From: Prauserella salsuginis | GTDB taxonomy: Bacteria; Actinomycetota; Actinomycetes; Mycobacteriales; Pseudonocardiaceae | Reading direction: 5' to 3' | Assembly (NCBI RefSeq): GCF_024648885.1 | Contig: NZ_JANBBF010000008.1 | Span: forward strand, 620,001-684,000 | DNA length: 64,000 nt | In this document: positions 7,719-15,315 of the stretch, piece after piece | How the letters are laid out: the number at the start of each line of letters is the position of its first letter | Position numbering within the stretch: the first letter of the stretch is position 1 | Notes under the pieces: generated by a model | The model's input: only the letters and a program-made list of their open reading frames with translations | Database searches by the model: none | Told to the model about the DNA's origin: nothing | Position numbers and translations under genes: made by a program

Positions 7719-8545
7719 CACGACCTCCGTGTTCCGGTCCCCGGGGGTGGGAACTCCGGGCGCCGTTTCTCGATGAACGCCCGCGCGCCCTCCCGCATGT
7801 CGTCACTGCCGACGGCCTGCGTGAGCATGGCGAGGCCGCTGGACATCGAGTCCTGGCCGGTGTTCCACCACAGGTTCGAGCTGACCTTGCTGATCTCCAG
7901 ATACAGCGGGCTGAGGGCCTTCAGCTCATCGATCCACGCGCCGACGCGGTCTTCGAGGGCGGCGACCTGGTCACCGCCATCCGGGACGTCGACCACCTCG
8001 TTGATCAGCCCCATCGCCAGGGCCTGCTGCGCGCTGTAGCGGCGGCACAGCAGCGTGAGCTCCTTGGCCTTCTTCTCGCCGATCTGCACCGCCATGTGGT
8101 TGGTCGCGCCGAGCACCGGCGCCGACCCCACTCGCGGACCGGTCTGGCCGAACGTGGCTCGCGGGGTCGCGATCGCGAGGTCGCAGGCCACGACCAGTTC
8201 GTTGCCGCCACCGGCGGCCGCACCGTCGACCGCGGCGAACACCGGCCGGGGGCAGTCGCGCACGGCCTGCAGCATGCGCGCCGATGTGTGGAACAGCGTG
8301 CGCAGCAGGTCCGGGTCGGGATCGTCGAGCTGGTCGAGTGCGCCGCCCGCGCAGAAACTGCCGCCCGAGCCGGTGATGACCACGGCGTGGAGTTTCGTCG
8401 CCCGCCCGAGCGCCTCGATGACCGTGTGCGCCATGTCGATGTCGTAGGCGTTGCGCCGATCGGGGCGGTTGAGCCGGATCCACAGGGCTCCGTCGTGTTC
8501 GCGCACCTCGACGCCGTGGGTGCCGTCTGCCATCGGCGCGCTCAT
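7718..8545 (-). CDS. Crotonase of the MenB/BadI (ring-opening or ring-forming) type
   Basis: A 275-residue crotonase differing from the other two in this window. FGQTGPRVGS, IGEKKAKEL and CRRYSAQQAL match the MenB / 2-ketocyclohexanecarboxyl-CoA hydrolase (BadI) subgroup, where the second hydratase glutamate is replaced by glycine (TGP). Members make or break carbocycles by Dieckmann or retro-Claisen chemistry. With menaquinone genes absent and CoA ligase, P450 and ferredoxin genes adjacent, hydrolytic opening of a beta-keto ring CoA ester is the better guess. The start ATG overlaps the ferredoxin stop (ATGA); an internal ATG at 8533 is an alternative. Confidence 0.85.
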   Translation of the reverse strand: MSAPMADGTHGVEVREHDGALWIRLNRPDRRNAYDIDMAHTVIEALGRATKLHAVVITGSGGSFCAGGALDQLDDPDPDLLRTLFHTSARMLQAVRDCPRPVFAAVDGAAAGGGNELVVACDLAIATPRATFGQTGPRVGSAPVLGATNHMAVQIGEKKAKELTLLCRRYSAQQALAMGLINEVVDVPDGGDQVAALEDRVGAWIDELKALSPLYLEISKVSSNLWWNTGQDSMSSGLAMLTQAVGSDDMREGARAFIEKRRPEFPPPGTGTRRS

Positions 8546-8739
8546 TCGTCGGTGACCGACAGGGCGAGCTCCGGGCACGCCTCGGCGCCGCGGACGGCGT
8601 CGTCCTCGAGCCCCGGTGGCACATCCGGCGTACGCACGACGACGTGCCCGTCCTCGTCGGACAGGTCGAAGACGTCGGGTGCGGTCATGTTGCACAGACC
8701 GTGTCCCTGACACCGGTTCTCGTCAGCTCGGACCTTCAT
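8542..8739 (-). CDS. Small [3Fe-4S]-type ferredoxin, likely P450 redox partner
   Basis: A 65-residue ferredoxin with C10-x2-H13-x2-C16 and C55-P. The second cysteine of a usual cluster motif is replaced by histidine, as in the CXXHXXC ferredoxins that serve actinobacterial P450s. Cytosolic electron carrier. It is transcribed divergently from the P450 gene, whose own operon carries the FAD reductase, so reductase, ferredoxin and P450 make a complete class I system split over two operons. ATG 8739 has GGAGG (8746-8750) six bases upstream. It overlaps the next gene by four bases. Confidence 0.9.
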   Translation of the reverse strand: MKVRADENRCQGHGLCNMTAPDVFDLSDEDGHVVVRTPDVPPGLEDDAVRGAEACPELALSVTDE

Positions 8740-8824
8740 GACTGTCCTCCGTGCGACGCTGCTTCGGGAACGGGCCGGGGCAACGCGGCCCCGGGTGAGC
8801 GCTCCGGCGCACTCACGTTGTTCA

Positions 8825-8845
8825 CATATAACCATTATCAGAGAA
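8825..8845. promoter_or_regulatory. Operator-like repeat, copy 1 (ferredoxin side)
   Basis: One of two 21-bp direct repeats differing at a single base; shared core ATAACYATTATCAGAGAA, containing the dyad ATAAC-N-ATTAT. The complementary strand carries GATAAT (8834-8839), which could be the -10 of the divergent ferredoxin operon. Start-to-start distance to copy 2 is 53 bp, close to five helical turns, as expected for cooperative binding of one regulator on one DNA face. Confidence 0.6.
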
Positions 8846-8863
8846 CTACCGAAAGGTCGAGCC

Positions 8864-8898
8864 TTGACTGGGGCAGTCATATAACTATTATCAGAGAA
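8864..8898 (+). promoter_or_regulatory. P450 promoter with operator-like repeat copy 2
   Basis: TTGACT (8864-8869), a 16-base spacer and TATTAT (8886-8891) form a good vegetative promoter for the P450. The second 21-bp repeat (8878-8898) covers the -10 box, so a protein bound there would block polymerase. The leader is short and contains AAAGGAGGG (8904-8912). Confidence 0.6.
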
Positions 8899-8919
8899 AG
8901 CCCAAAGGAGGGATGCGCC

Positions 8920-10170
8920 GTGACCGAGCAGGCTCGTAGTCCGATCGCCGCGTTCGACCACCACTCCGAAGAGCACGCGGCCGACCCGGTCGGCACCTAC
9001 CGCAGGCTCCGCGCCGAGCATCCGGTCGCGTGGACCGAGGCGCACGGCGGATACTGGGTGCTCGGCGACTACGCCAGCGTCTTCGAAGCCTCGCGCGACG
9101 ACGATCTGTTCTCCTCGGCGCGGCACGAATCCGGCGGTGAGGGCCTGGCGATCGTCATCCCGAAGGCTCCCACCGCCTTCCACATCCCGATCGAGCTCGA
9201 CCCTCCGACGTTCCGCGGCTACCGCAAGATCGTGAACAAGGTGACAGCGCCCGCCGCCGTGAAGAAGCTCGATCCCGTCATCGACCGGTTCGTCACCGGG
9301 TTCATCGACGAGATCATCGAGAGCGGCGAGGCCGATCTCGCCTTCGTGGCGGGCGTGCCGGCCGCGGTGACCGTCGACTGGCTCGGGCTGGACGCCTCGG
9401 AGTACAAGCGCTATGTCGACGCGATGCACACGCTCGTGTCGGCGGCGCCGGGCTCCGCGGAGTACAACCACGCCCGCGACGTCGCCGTGCCGTGGGTCGA
9501 GAAGACGGTCCGCGCCCACATCGCGAAGCGGCGCGAGAACCCGACCGACGACGCCACGAGCGAGTTCATCCTCGCCGAGATCGACGGCAGAGCGATGTCG
9601 GACGACGAGATCTACTCCATCCTCGAACTCCTCATCTCCGGCGGTGTCGGCACGACCGCGTCGCTGGTGACGCAGTCGCTGGTGTGGCTGTACGAGAACC
9701 CGGACCAACGGCAGCGGCTGGTCGACGACCCGAGCCTGCTCGACGTCGCGGTGGAGGAGTTCCTCCGGGTGTTCTCACCGACGCAGGCGCTTGCGCGCAC
9801 GGTCACGCGCGACGCCGAGTTCCAGGGCGTCCACATCCGCGGCGGCGATCGCGCACTGCTCAGCTGGGCGTCGGCCAACCGCGACCCGGAGCAGTTCGAC
9901 GACCCGGACACGATCGACATCACCCGCTGGCCCAACCGCCACATGGCGTTCGGCCTGGGGGTTCACCGCTGCGCCGGATCACACCTCGGGCGGGCGATGG
10001 CGCGCGCGATGATCAGCCAGGTCCTGGAGCGGATGCCGGACTACGAGGTGGACCTCGACGGTCTCGTCACCTATCCGGACCAGGGCACGAACGCGGGGTT
10101 CCACTCGATTCCGTGCCGGTTCACGCCCGGCGAGCGGCGCGGCGAACCGCTGTTCGGTTCGGGCCGATGA
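8920..10170 (+). CDS. Cytochrome P450
   Basis: A 416-residue soluble bacterial P450. The heme-binding loop FGLGVHRCAG places the proximal thiolate at Cys351. The I-helix reads GGVGTT (241-246), so the acidic residue usually preceding the conserved threonine is a glycine (Gly244), which is unusual and may alter proton delivery or chemistry. The ExxR helix is EEFLRV. GTG 8920 follows AAAGGAGGG at 7-8 bases. Its stop overlaps the ATG of the ferredoxin reductase, and the ferredoxin is divergent, giving a full electron chain. Presumably hydroxylates the acid or CoA ester handled by the island; substrate unknown. Confidence 0.93.
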   Translation: MTEQARSPIAAFDHHSEEHAADPVGTYRRLRAEHPVAWTEAHGGYWVLGDYASVFEASRDDDLFSSARHESGGEGLAIVIPKAPTAFHIPIELDPPTFRGYRKIVNKVTAPAAVKKLDPVIDRFVTGFIDEIIESGEADLAFVAGVPAAVTVDWLGLDASEYKRYVDAMHTLVSAAPGSAEYNHARDVAVPWVEKTVRAHIAKRRENPTDDATSEFILAEIDGRAMSDDEIYSILELLISGGVGTTASLVTQSLVWLYENPDQRQRLVDDPSLLDVAVEEFLRVFSPTQALARTVTRDAEFQGVHIRGGDRALLSWASANRDPEQFDDPDTIDITRWPNRHMAFGLGVHRCAGSHLGRAMARAMISQVLERMPDYEVDLDGLVTYPDQGTNAGFHSIPCRFTPGERRGEPLFGSGR

Positions 10171-11315
10171 CCAGGTTCGTCGTCGCCGGTGCCGGCCTCG
10201 CGGCCGCCCGCGCCTGCGCGACGCTGCGCCGCAAGGGCTTCGACGGCGAGCTCGTCGTGCTGGGCGCGGAGCACCACGCCCCCTACGACCGGCCTCCACT
10301 GTCGAAGGCCGTGCTCAGGGGCGACCGCGACGACGCGCCGCTGCCGTTCGACGTCGACACGCTCGGCGTGCGGTTCCGGGCGGGCGTGACCGCCACCGGG
10401 CTGAACGTTACCGAGCGCGTGGTACGCACCGACGACGGCGACGAACCGTTCGACGGCCTGCTGCTGGCCACGGGCGCCGAACCGGTCCGCCTGCCCGGAT
10501 CCGGCGAGCAACTGACCGTGCGCACGCTCGACGACGCGTACACCCTGCGTTCCCGACTCCGCCCCGGTGCACGGGTCGTGGTCATCGGGGCGAGCTGGAT
10601 CGGCGCCGAGGTGGCCACGGCCGCTCTCGCCGCGGGCTGCCGGGTGACGTGCCTCGAAGCGGGACCCGCCCCGCTGTCGGCCGCACTGGGCGGCGAGGTC
10701 GGTGCCCTGTTCACGCCCTGGTGGTCCGACGTCGACCTGCGGCTCGACACGAAGGTCGCCTCGGTCGACCCCGGTGGGGTGCAGCTGGCCGACGGCGCGG
10801 TCGTGACCGCCGACGTGGTCGTCACCGGCGTCGGCGTGCGGCCCGCGACCGGTTGGCTCGCCGGATCGGGGCTCGAGATCGGAAACGGCGTACACGTCGA
10901 CGAGTACCTCCGCACCTCGGCGCCGGGCGTGTTCGCCGTCGGCGACCTCGCCGCCCGCTGGTCTCCGCGGCTGGGCGCGCGGCTACGGGTCGAACACTGG
11001 GACGAGGCGGGTGCCGCCGCGACGGTCGCCGCCCAGGTCCTGCTGGCCTGCGCCGCGGGCACGCCCGAGGCAGATCTGCCGGTGCACGATCCCGTGCCGT
11101 ACTTCTGGTCCGACCAGTTCGGCCGCAAAATCCAGCACGTCGGCCGGCACGGTCCTGCGGACCGCGCCGAGGTCGACACGAGCGACACGGCGAGGCCGGC
11201 GGTCCGCTGGTACTCCCCCGACGGCGGGCTCACCGCGTGGCTCGGCGTGGACCGGGTGAAGGAGCTCGTCCCAGCCAGGAAACAGATCGCCGACACTCTG
11301 GTCGCCCTGTCCTGA
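10167..11315 (+). CDS. FAD-dependent ferredoxin reductase
   Basis: A 382-residue reductase of the putidaredoxin/rubredoxin-reductase group. VAGAGLAAARAC is the N-terminal FAD-binding Rossmann motif, YDRPPLSK is a family hallmark, VVVIGASWIGAE is the NAD(P)H-binding motif, and FAVGDLA binds FAD. It overlaps the P450 by four bases (ATGA), so the two are translationally coupled. Expected to pass electrons from NAD(P)H to the [3Fe-4S] ferredoxin encoded divergently at 8542-8739. Confidence 0.92.
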   Translation: MTRFVVAGAGLAAARACATLRRKGFDGELVVLGAEHHAPYDRPPLSKAVLRGDRDDAPLPFDVDTLGVRFRAGVTATGLNVTERVVRTDDGDEPFDGLLLATGAEPVRLPGSGEQLTVRTLDDAYTLRSRLRPGARVVVIGASWIGAEVATAALAAGCRVTCLEAGPAPLSAALGGEVGALFTPWWSDVDLRLDTKVASVDPGGVQLADGAVVTADVVVTGVGVRPATGWLAGSGLEIGNGVHVDEYLRTSAPGVFAVGDLAARWSPRLGARLRVEHWDEAGAAATVAAQVLLACAAGTPEADLPVHDPVPYFWSDQFGRKIQHVGRHGPADRAEVDTSDTARPAVRWYSPDGGLTAWLGVDRVKELVPARKQIADTLVALS

Positions 11316-11340
11316 CCCCGCGCACGTCCCCGCTCAAACA

Positions 11341-11445
11341 CGCGTGTCCTGCGCTCGGCACCGCGTGTCCTGCGCTCGGCACCGCGTGTCCTGCGCCCGG
11401 CACCGCGTGTCCTGCACTCGGCACCGCGTGTCCTGCGCTCAGACA
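11341..11445. repeat. Five tandem copies of a 21-bp unit
   Basis: CGCGTGTCCTGCGCTCGGCA plus C is repeated five times at 11341, 11362, 11383, 11404 and 11425. Copies 1 and 2 are identical, 3 and 4 differ at one base, and 5 has decayed. It fills the spacer between the convergent reductase and GH13 genes. The unit is 7 codons long and open in some frames, but no start signal belongs to it. There are no spacers between units, so it is not a CRISPR. Confidence 0.9.
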
Positions 11446-11479
11446 CCGTCCCCCGGCTCACACCCCGTCCCGGCGGTCG

Positions 11480-13213
11480 TCACCCGAGGTCCAGGATCGC
11501 GTAGCCGAATCCGCGGACGACCAGTCCACGGCCGTCGACGCGCACCCCGCGCCCCTCGACGCGGCGCGCGTGCGGTACCCGATCATCGGGGACGTCGACC
11601 GTGACGGCCTCGCGCGAGGGGTTGACGGTCACGAGGAAGCGGTCGCCCCGCAGGTAGGTCAGCGGATACCCGTCATGGAACACCCGAACGTCACCGGCCG
11701 TGCCCAACTCCGGGTACCGGGTGCGCAATCGGATCAGCCTGCGCACGAAGTGCAACAACGACCCCGGATCGCGCCGCTGCGCGGCCACCGTCGGCCGCTG
11801 TGGGTCGGGATCGATCGGCAGGTAGAGCTTGTCGGCCGGCGCGTCCGAGAATCCGGCGTTCGGACCGTCGTCCCACTGCATGGGGGTGCGGTTGTTCTGC
11901 CGCCCGTCGCTGCCTTCGACGTCGGGCAGCCCGGGCACGGCACGCATGCCGATTTCCTCGCCGTAGTACAGCGTCGGCACACAGGGCCATGTCAGCAGGA
12001 AGGTCCACGCCGCGGGGAACTCCTCGGGTGTGCGCACACCGTCGTTGAGCCGCGTGGCACTGTCGTGGTTGGCGATCGGCATCATCGTGTATCCCGCGTC
12101 GCCGATCGTGTCGGCCGCCTCGACCCAGGCATCGACGAACGTCTTCGCCGTCCCCTTCCCCTCCGCGGAGAAGAACGGCTCGTCCCGCCACAGCGATCGC
12201 CACGGCGCGCCGTCGCCCGGACCGTTGACGGGCAGGTAGAAGTCGCCGTGGAATCCGGCGGTCACCGATGTGGCCGGGTCGCCCCACTCCGAAACCATGA
12301 CGGCTCCGGGATAACGGGCCTCGAGCCACGCGCGGAACTCACCCCACAGTTTCCCGGTCTCGACCCAGCCGGGATCGTCCTTGACGAGCGTCGCGGCCAT
12401 GTCGCACCGGAACCCGGAGATCCCCATCTCGAGCCAGTGAGCCATGATCTGCCGCATCGCCGCCCGGTTTCGGCGAGGCCCTTCGGCGTCGACGGGCTGA
12501 CGCCATGGCTCGTCGGGGTTGCTCCGCGCATAACCGTAGTTGATCGCGGGCTGCGTCTCGTAGTAGTTCATGTAGAACGCGCCCGGCCGTGGTCCCGGCG
12601 AGGCGACGAAGGACTCCGGCAACGACCCGTCCTCGGGGAGCTGGTCCGGGCTCGCCCAGATATAGCGGTGATCGGTCTCGTCCCCCAGCGACCGTAGGAA
12701 CCACGGGTGCTGGTCCGAACTGTGGCCAGCGACGAGATCGAACAGGATGCGGATTCCCCGCCGGCGCGCCGCCGCGACGACCGCGACGACGTCGTCCTCG
12801 GTGCCGTAACGCGGGTGCACCCCGGTGTAGTCGGCGATGTCGTAGCCGGCGTCGGTGAACGGGGACGGGAAGATCGGGTTCATCCACACCGTGTCGACCC
12901 CGAGCCAGTGCAGGTGGTCGAGCCGGTCCAGCACGCCCGCGAGATCGCCGATGCCGTCACCGGACGTGTCGGCGAAGCTCTGGGGATACAGCTCGTACAG
13001 GATGGCGTTGCCCAGCCAGGACGAACCCGGCGTGTCGCGGCCTGCCCCACCGATGGTGTGACCGGGGCTCGCCGACGCCGTCCCCGCCGCGGCGGCCGCA
13101 CCGGCGAGCGCCGCCCCCGCGCCGATCAGCAGCGACCGCCGTGACAGCGATCCCCGGGGCAGCGATCCCCGGGACACCGCTGTCGCTGACCATGCATCCT
13201 CCGACCGGCCCAC
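11480..13213 (-). CDS. Tat-exported GH13 alpha-amylase-family glycoside hydrolase
   Basis: A 577-residue protein with twin-arginine signal SRRSLLIGAGAALAGA (residues 24-39) and probable cleavage after the alanine-rich stretch near residue 48. GH13 region II GFRCDMA gives nucleophile Asp271, SEWGD gives acid/base Glu309, and ANHDS gives His383-Asp384. Region I is DLVAGH (159-164), with glycine replacing the near-invariant asparagine. RTPMQWDD and NAGFSDA resemble trehalose synthase/alpha-glucosidase-type members. Expected to act on alpha-glucans outside the membrane. GTG 13213 has GGAGGG four bases upstream. Function looks unrelated to the neighbouring catabolic genes. Confidence 0.88.
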   Translation of the reverse strand: MGRSEDAWSATAVSRGSLPRGSLSRRSLLIGAGAALAGAAAAAGTASASPGHTIGGAGRDTPGSSWLGNAILYELYPQSFADTSGDGIGDLAGVLDRLDHLHWLGVDTVWMNPIFPSPFTDAGYDIADYTGVHPRYGTEDDVVAVVAAARRRGIRILFDLVAGHSSDQHPWFLRSLGDETDHRYIWASPDQLPEDGSLPESFVASPGPRPGAFYMNYYETQPAINYGYARSNPDEPWRQPVDAEGPRRNRAAMRQIMAHWLEMGISGFRCDMAATLVKDDPGWVETGKLWGEFRAWLEARYPGAVMVSEWGDPATSVTAGFHGDFYLPVNGPGDGAPWRSLWRDEPFFSAEGKGTAKTFVDAWVEAADTIGDAGYTMMPIANHDSATRLNDGVRTPEEFPAAWTFLLTWPCVPTLYYGEEIGMRAVPGLPDVEGSDGRQNNRTPMQWDDGPNAGFSDAPADKLYLPIDPDPQRPTVAAQRRDPGSLLHFVRRLIRLRTRYPELGTAGDVRVFHDGYPLTYLRGDRFLVTVNPSREAVTVDVPDDRVPHARRVEGRGVRVDGRGLVVRGFGYAILDLG

Positions 13214-13243
13214 TGAACCCTCCCGCTGAACCTTTCCACCGAA

Positions 13244-13311
13244 TGCTTACGTATGCACAAGCGGGCTCAGCGTACTCTGCTGATCGCCGAGAGTGAAGAC
13301 CTACGTATGCA
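13244..13311 (-). promoter_or_regulatory. Repeated TACGTATGCA sites upstream of the GH13 gene
   Basis: TACGTATGCA occurs at 13248-13257 and 13302-13311, in the same orientation and 54 bp apart (about five turns). The first is embedded in TGCTTACGTATGCA, nearly a 14-bp palindrome with a central CG as in many LacI-family operators. It lies 30-100 bp upstream of the GTG start, a plausible operator pair for carbohydrate-responsive control. No matching regulator gene is in the window. Confidence 0.5.
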
Positions 13312-13422
13312 TTCGACGGCGGGGAGAGGGGACACACCGCGCTCGACCTTCCGGGCGACCAGGGTGCGGTGACGGCGCGCGGAAGGCCGGCGGCGGCCCT
13401 CCGCTGCCCACGAGGCCGACGA

Positions 13423-14463
13423 TCACACGGCGGATCCGTCCAGGAAGTCGTCGAACGAGCGCGATTGCAGACCGCGTAGGGGTTGCACGATCTCCCGGCC
13501 GACCTGCTCGAGGTAGGCCTCGGTCTGCTCGGCGTCCATGCCGGGCCAGTGGGGCCGCACCAACAGCGGGCCGACCGGCAGCGCGGCCGCGATGTCGGCG
13601 ATCTGTTTCCGGCAGGCTTCGGCGTCGCCGAGGATGACGTGATCGCGCACGGTGTCGCCGAAGTTGCGCACCTCGTCGTCACCGAGCAGCGTCATGCCGC
13701 GCCCGGCGTAGGCCTCGTACTTGCCCCGCGCCACCGCGGCGAAGCGCGACACCGCGTCGTCGAAGTCGTCGCCGATCATCAGCTCACGCCGCAGCGGCAG
13801 CGGGTTCAGCGGCAGTCCGCGGCTCGTGCGCTCGGCGGCGTAGGTGCGGATGAGCGCATCGACCTGCTCGATCGTCTGCTGCGGGGTGATCGTCCAGACG
13901 TCACCGTGACGCGCGGCCCGGCGCACGCCGGTTTCCCGCATCGCCCCGAGCCAGACCGGGGGCCGCGGCTGCTGCAGCGGGTGCACGTGCGTCGGCAGAT
14001 CGTCGATCTGCCAGAACCGGCCGTGATGACTCACGCGATCCTGCGACCACATCGCCGTCATCACCTCGATCAGCTCTTCCAGCAGCCGGTAGCGCTGATC
14101 GAACGGCACGCCCATCGTGGCGTACTCCTGCGGCAGATAACCGGTGCCGAGCCCGACGACGAGCCGCCCTCCGGTCACGACGTCCAGTGTGGCCAGTTCT
14201 TCACCGAGCACCACCGGATGGTGCACGGGTCCGATGAGGACCGTCGTGCCGATCTTGACGTCCTCGTCGAGCTCGGCGGCCAGTCGTGCCAGCAGCGGCA
14301 CGGGCTGGAACCAGCGGAACCCGTCGTAGAGGAAGTGCTGGCCGATCGTCAGGTAGGTGAACCCGGCCCGTTGCGCGGCCTCGGCCTTGCGCAGCATCAG
14401 GTCGAGATGTTCCCGGGCCGACGAGGCGACCGGCTGGTCTCCCATCAGGATGCCGAATTCCAC
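13423..14463 (-). CDS. LLM-class flavin-dependent oxidoreductase
   Basis: A 346-residue luciferase-like monooxygenase fold protein (TIM barrel). MEFGILMGDQP, GRLVVGLGTGYLPQEY and QQPRPPVWLGA are typical of the F420- or FMNH2-dependent LLM group. Expected to oxidise or monooxygenate a small substrate in the cytosol; cofactor cannot be fixed from sequence. The GTG start is preceded by GGAGGAG (14469-14475) at five bases. It follows the SDR at 14493-15257 by 29 bases on the same strand, so probably co-transcribed. Confidence 0.8.
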   Translation of the reverse strand: MEFGILMGDQPVASSAREHLDLMLRKAEAAQRAGFTYLTIGQHFLYDGFRWFQPVPLLARLAAELDEDVKIGTTVLIGPVHHPVVLGEELATLDVVTGGRLVVGLGTGYLPQEYATMGVPFDQRYRLLEELIEVMTAMWSQDRVSHHGRFWQIDDLPTHVHPLQQPRPPVWLGAMRETGVRRAARHGDVWTITPQQTIEQVDALIRTYAAERTSRGLPLNPLPLRRELMIGDDFDDAVSRFAAVARGKYEAYAGRGMTLLGDDEVRNFGDTVRDHVILGDAEACRKQIADIAAALPVGPLLVRPHWPGMDAEQTEAYLEQVGREIVQPLRGLQSRSFDDFLDGSAV

Positions 14464-14492
14464 GGTTTCTCCTCCGATGTGGACTGCGCGGG

Positions 14493-15257
14493 CTACTTGG
14501 CCGTCATGCCGCCGTCGACGGGAATCGTCACGCCCGTCACGAAGCTCGCCATGTCGCTGGCGAGGAACAGCGCGACCTGGGCGATCTCCTCCGGCTGGGA
14601 CGGGCGGCCCATCGGGATCTGGGCGAAGAACGCCTTCTTACGCTCGGCCAGCTCCTCCTCGGTGTTGGTGCGGAAGAACGCGGGCAGTCCCGGCGTGTCG
14701 ACCGAACCGGGCGCGATGGCGTTCACGCGCACCCCGTCCTGCGCGAACGCCAGCGCGAGCGAGCGCACGAGCGCGATGATGCCGCCCTTGGTGAACGAGT
14801 ACAGCGGGCTGTACGGCGAGCCGACCAGCCCTGAGCTGGAGCTGGTGAAGATCACCGAGGCGTTACCCGAGGCCCGCAGCGCGTCGGTGAGGTAGTTGGT
14901 CAGGTAGAAGCTCGCGCGCGCGTTGATCTCGATCAGGGCGTCCCAGTCCTCGATCGCCAGATCCGTACCGGCGGCCCCGGGGATCCCGACGTTGTTGTAC
15001 AGCACGTCGAGTGAGCCGTGGTCGGTCTGCACGCGTTCGGCGAGCGCCTTGAGCGCATCGAGGTCACGGACGTCGATCACCTCGGCGCGCGCGCTGCCGC
15101 CCGCGCCGTCGATGGCGCCCACGACGTCCTTGGCGGCGCCCTCGTCGACGTCGACGACGATCACGTGCGCGCCCTGTGCGGCGAACGCCTCCGCCGCGGC
15201 GCGGCCCATGCCCGAGCCGCCTGCGGTGATGAGCGCGGTCCTGTTCTTGAGCAGCAT
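14493..15257 (-). CDS. Short-chain dehydrogenase/reductase
   Basis: A 254-residue classical SDR. TAGGSGMG is the nucleotide-binding loop, NNVGIPG the structural motif, SSSSGLVGS holds the catalytic serine, YSFTK is YxxxK, and IPVDGGMTAK ends the chain in the usual way. It likely oxidises a secondary alcohol or reduces a ketone intermediate of the island. Start ATG 15257 has GGAGA eight bases upstream. It follows the aldehyde dehydrogenase by 58 bases. Confidence 0.85.
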   Translation of the reverse strand: MLLKNRTALITAGGSGMGRAAAEAFAAQGAHVIVVDVDEGAAKDVVGAIDGAGGSARAEVIDVRDLDALKALAERVQTDHGSLDVLYNNVGIPGAAGTDLAIEDWDALIEINARASFYLTNYLTDALRASGNASVIFTSSSSGLVGSPYSPLYSFTKGGIIALVRSLALAFAQDGVRVNAIAPGSVDTPGLPAFFRTNTEEELAERKKAFFAQIPMGRPSQPEEIAQVALFLASDMASFVTGVTIPVDGGMTAK

Positions 15258-15315
15258 GGCGAATTCTCCGATCTCGACAGGTGGTCCACTGTGGATTGTT
15301 CGGCGACGGCGACTG

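Noticed and set aside
5949-8039. Very long open frame on the + strand opposite the CitE-like and CoA-ligase genes
   Set aside because: Runs antisense to genes with clear motifs and lacks ribosome binding site or family features; a product of high GC content. The same holds for many other long antisense frames.
7718-8545. Menaquinone synthase MenB
   Set aside because: The motif class fits, but no other men gene is present and the operon is catabolic, so the symbol is not assigned.
11341-11445. CRISPR-like array
   Set aside because: Units abut with no unique spacers and no cas genes occur in the window; it is a simple tandem repeat.
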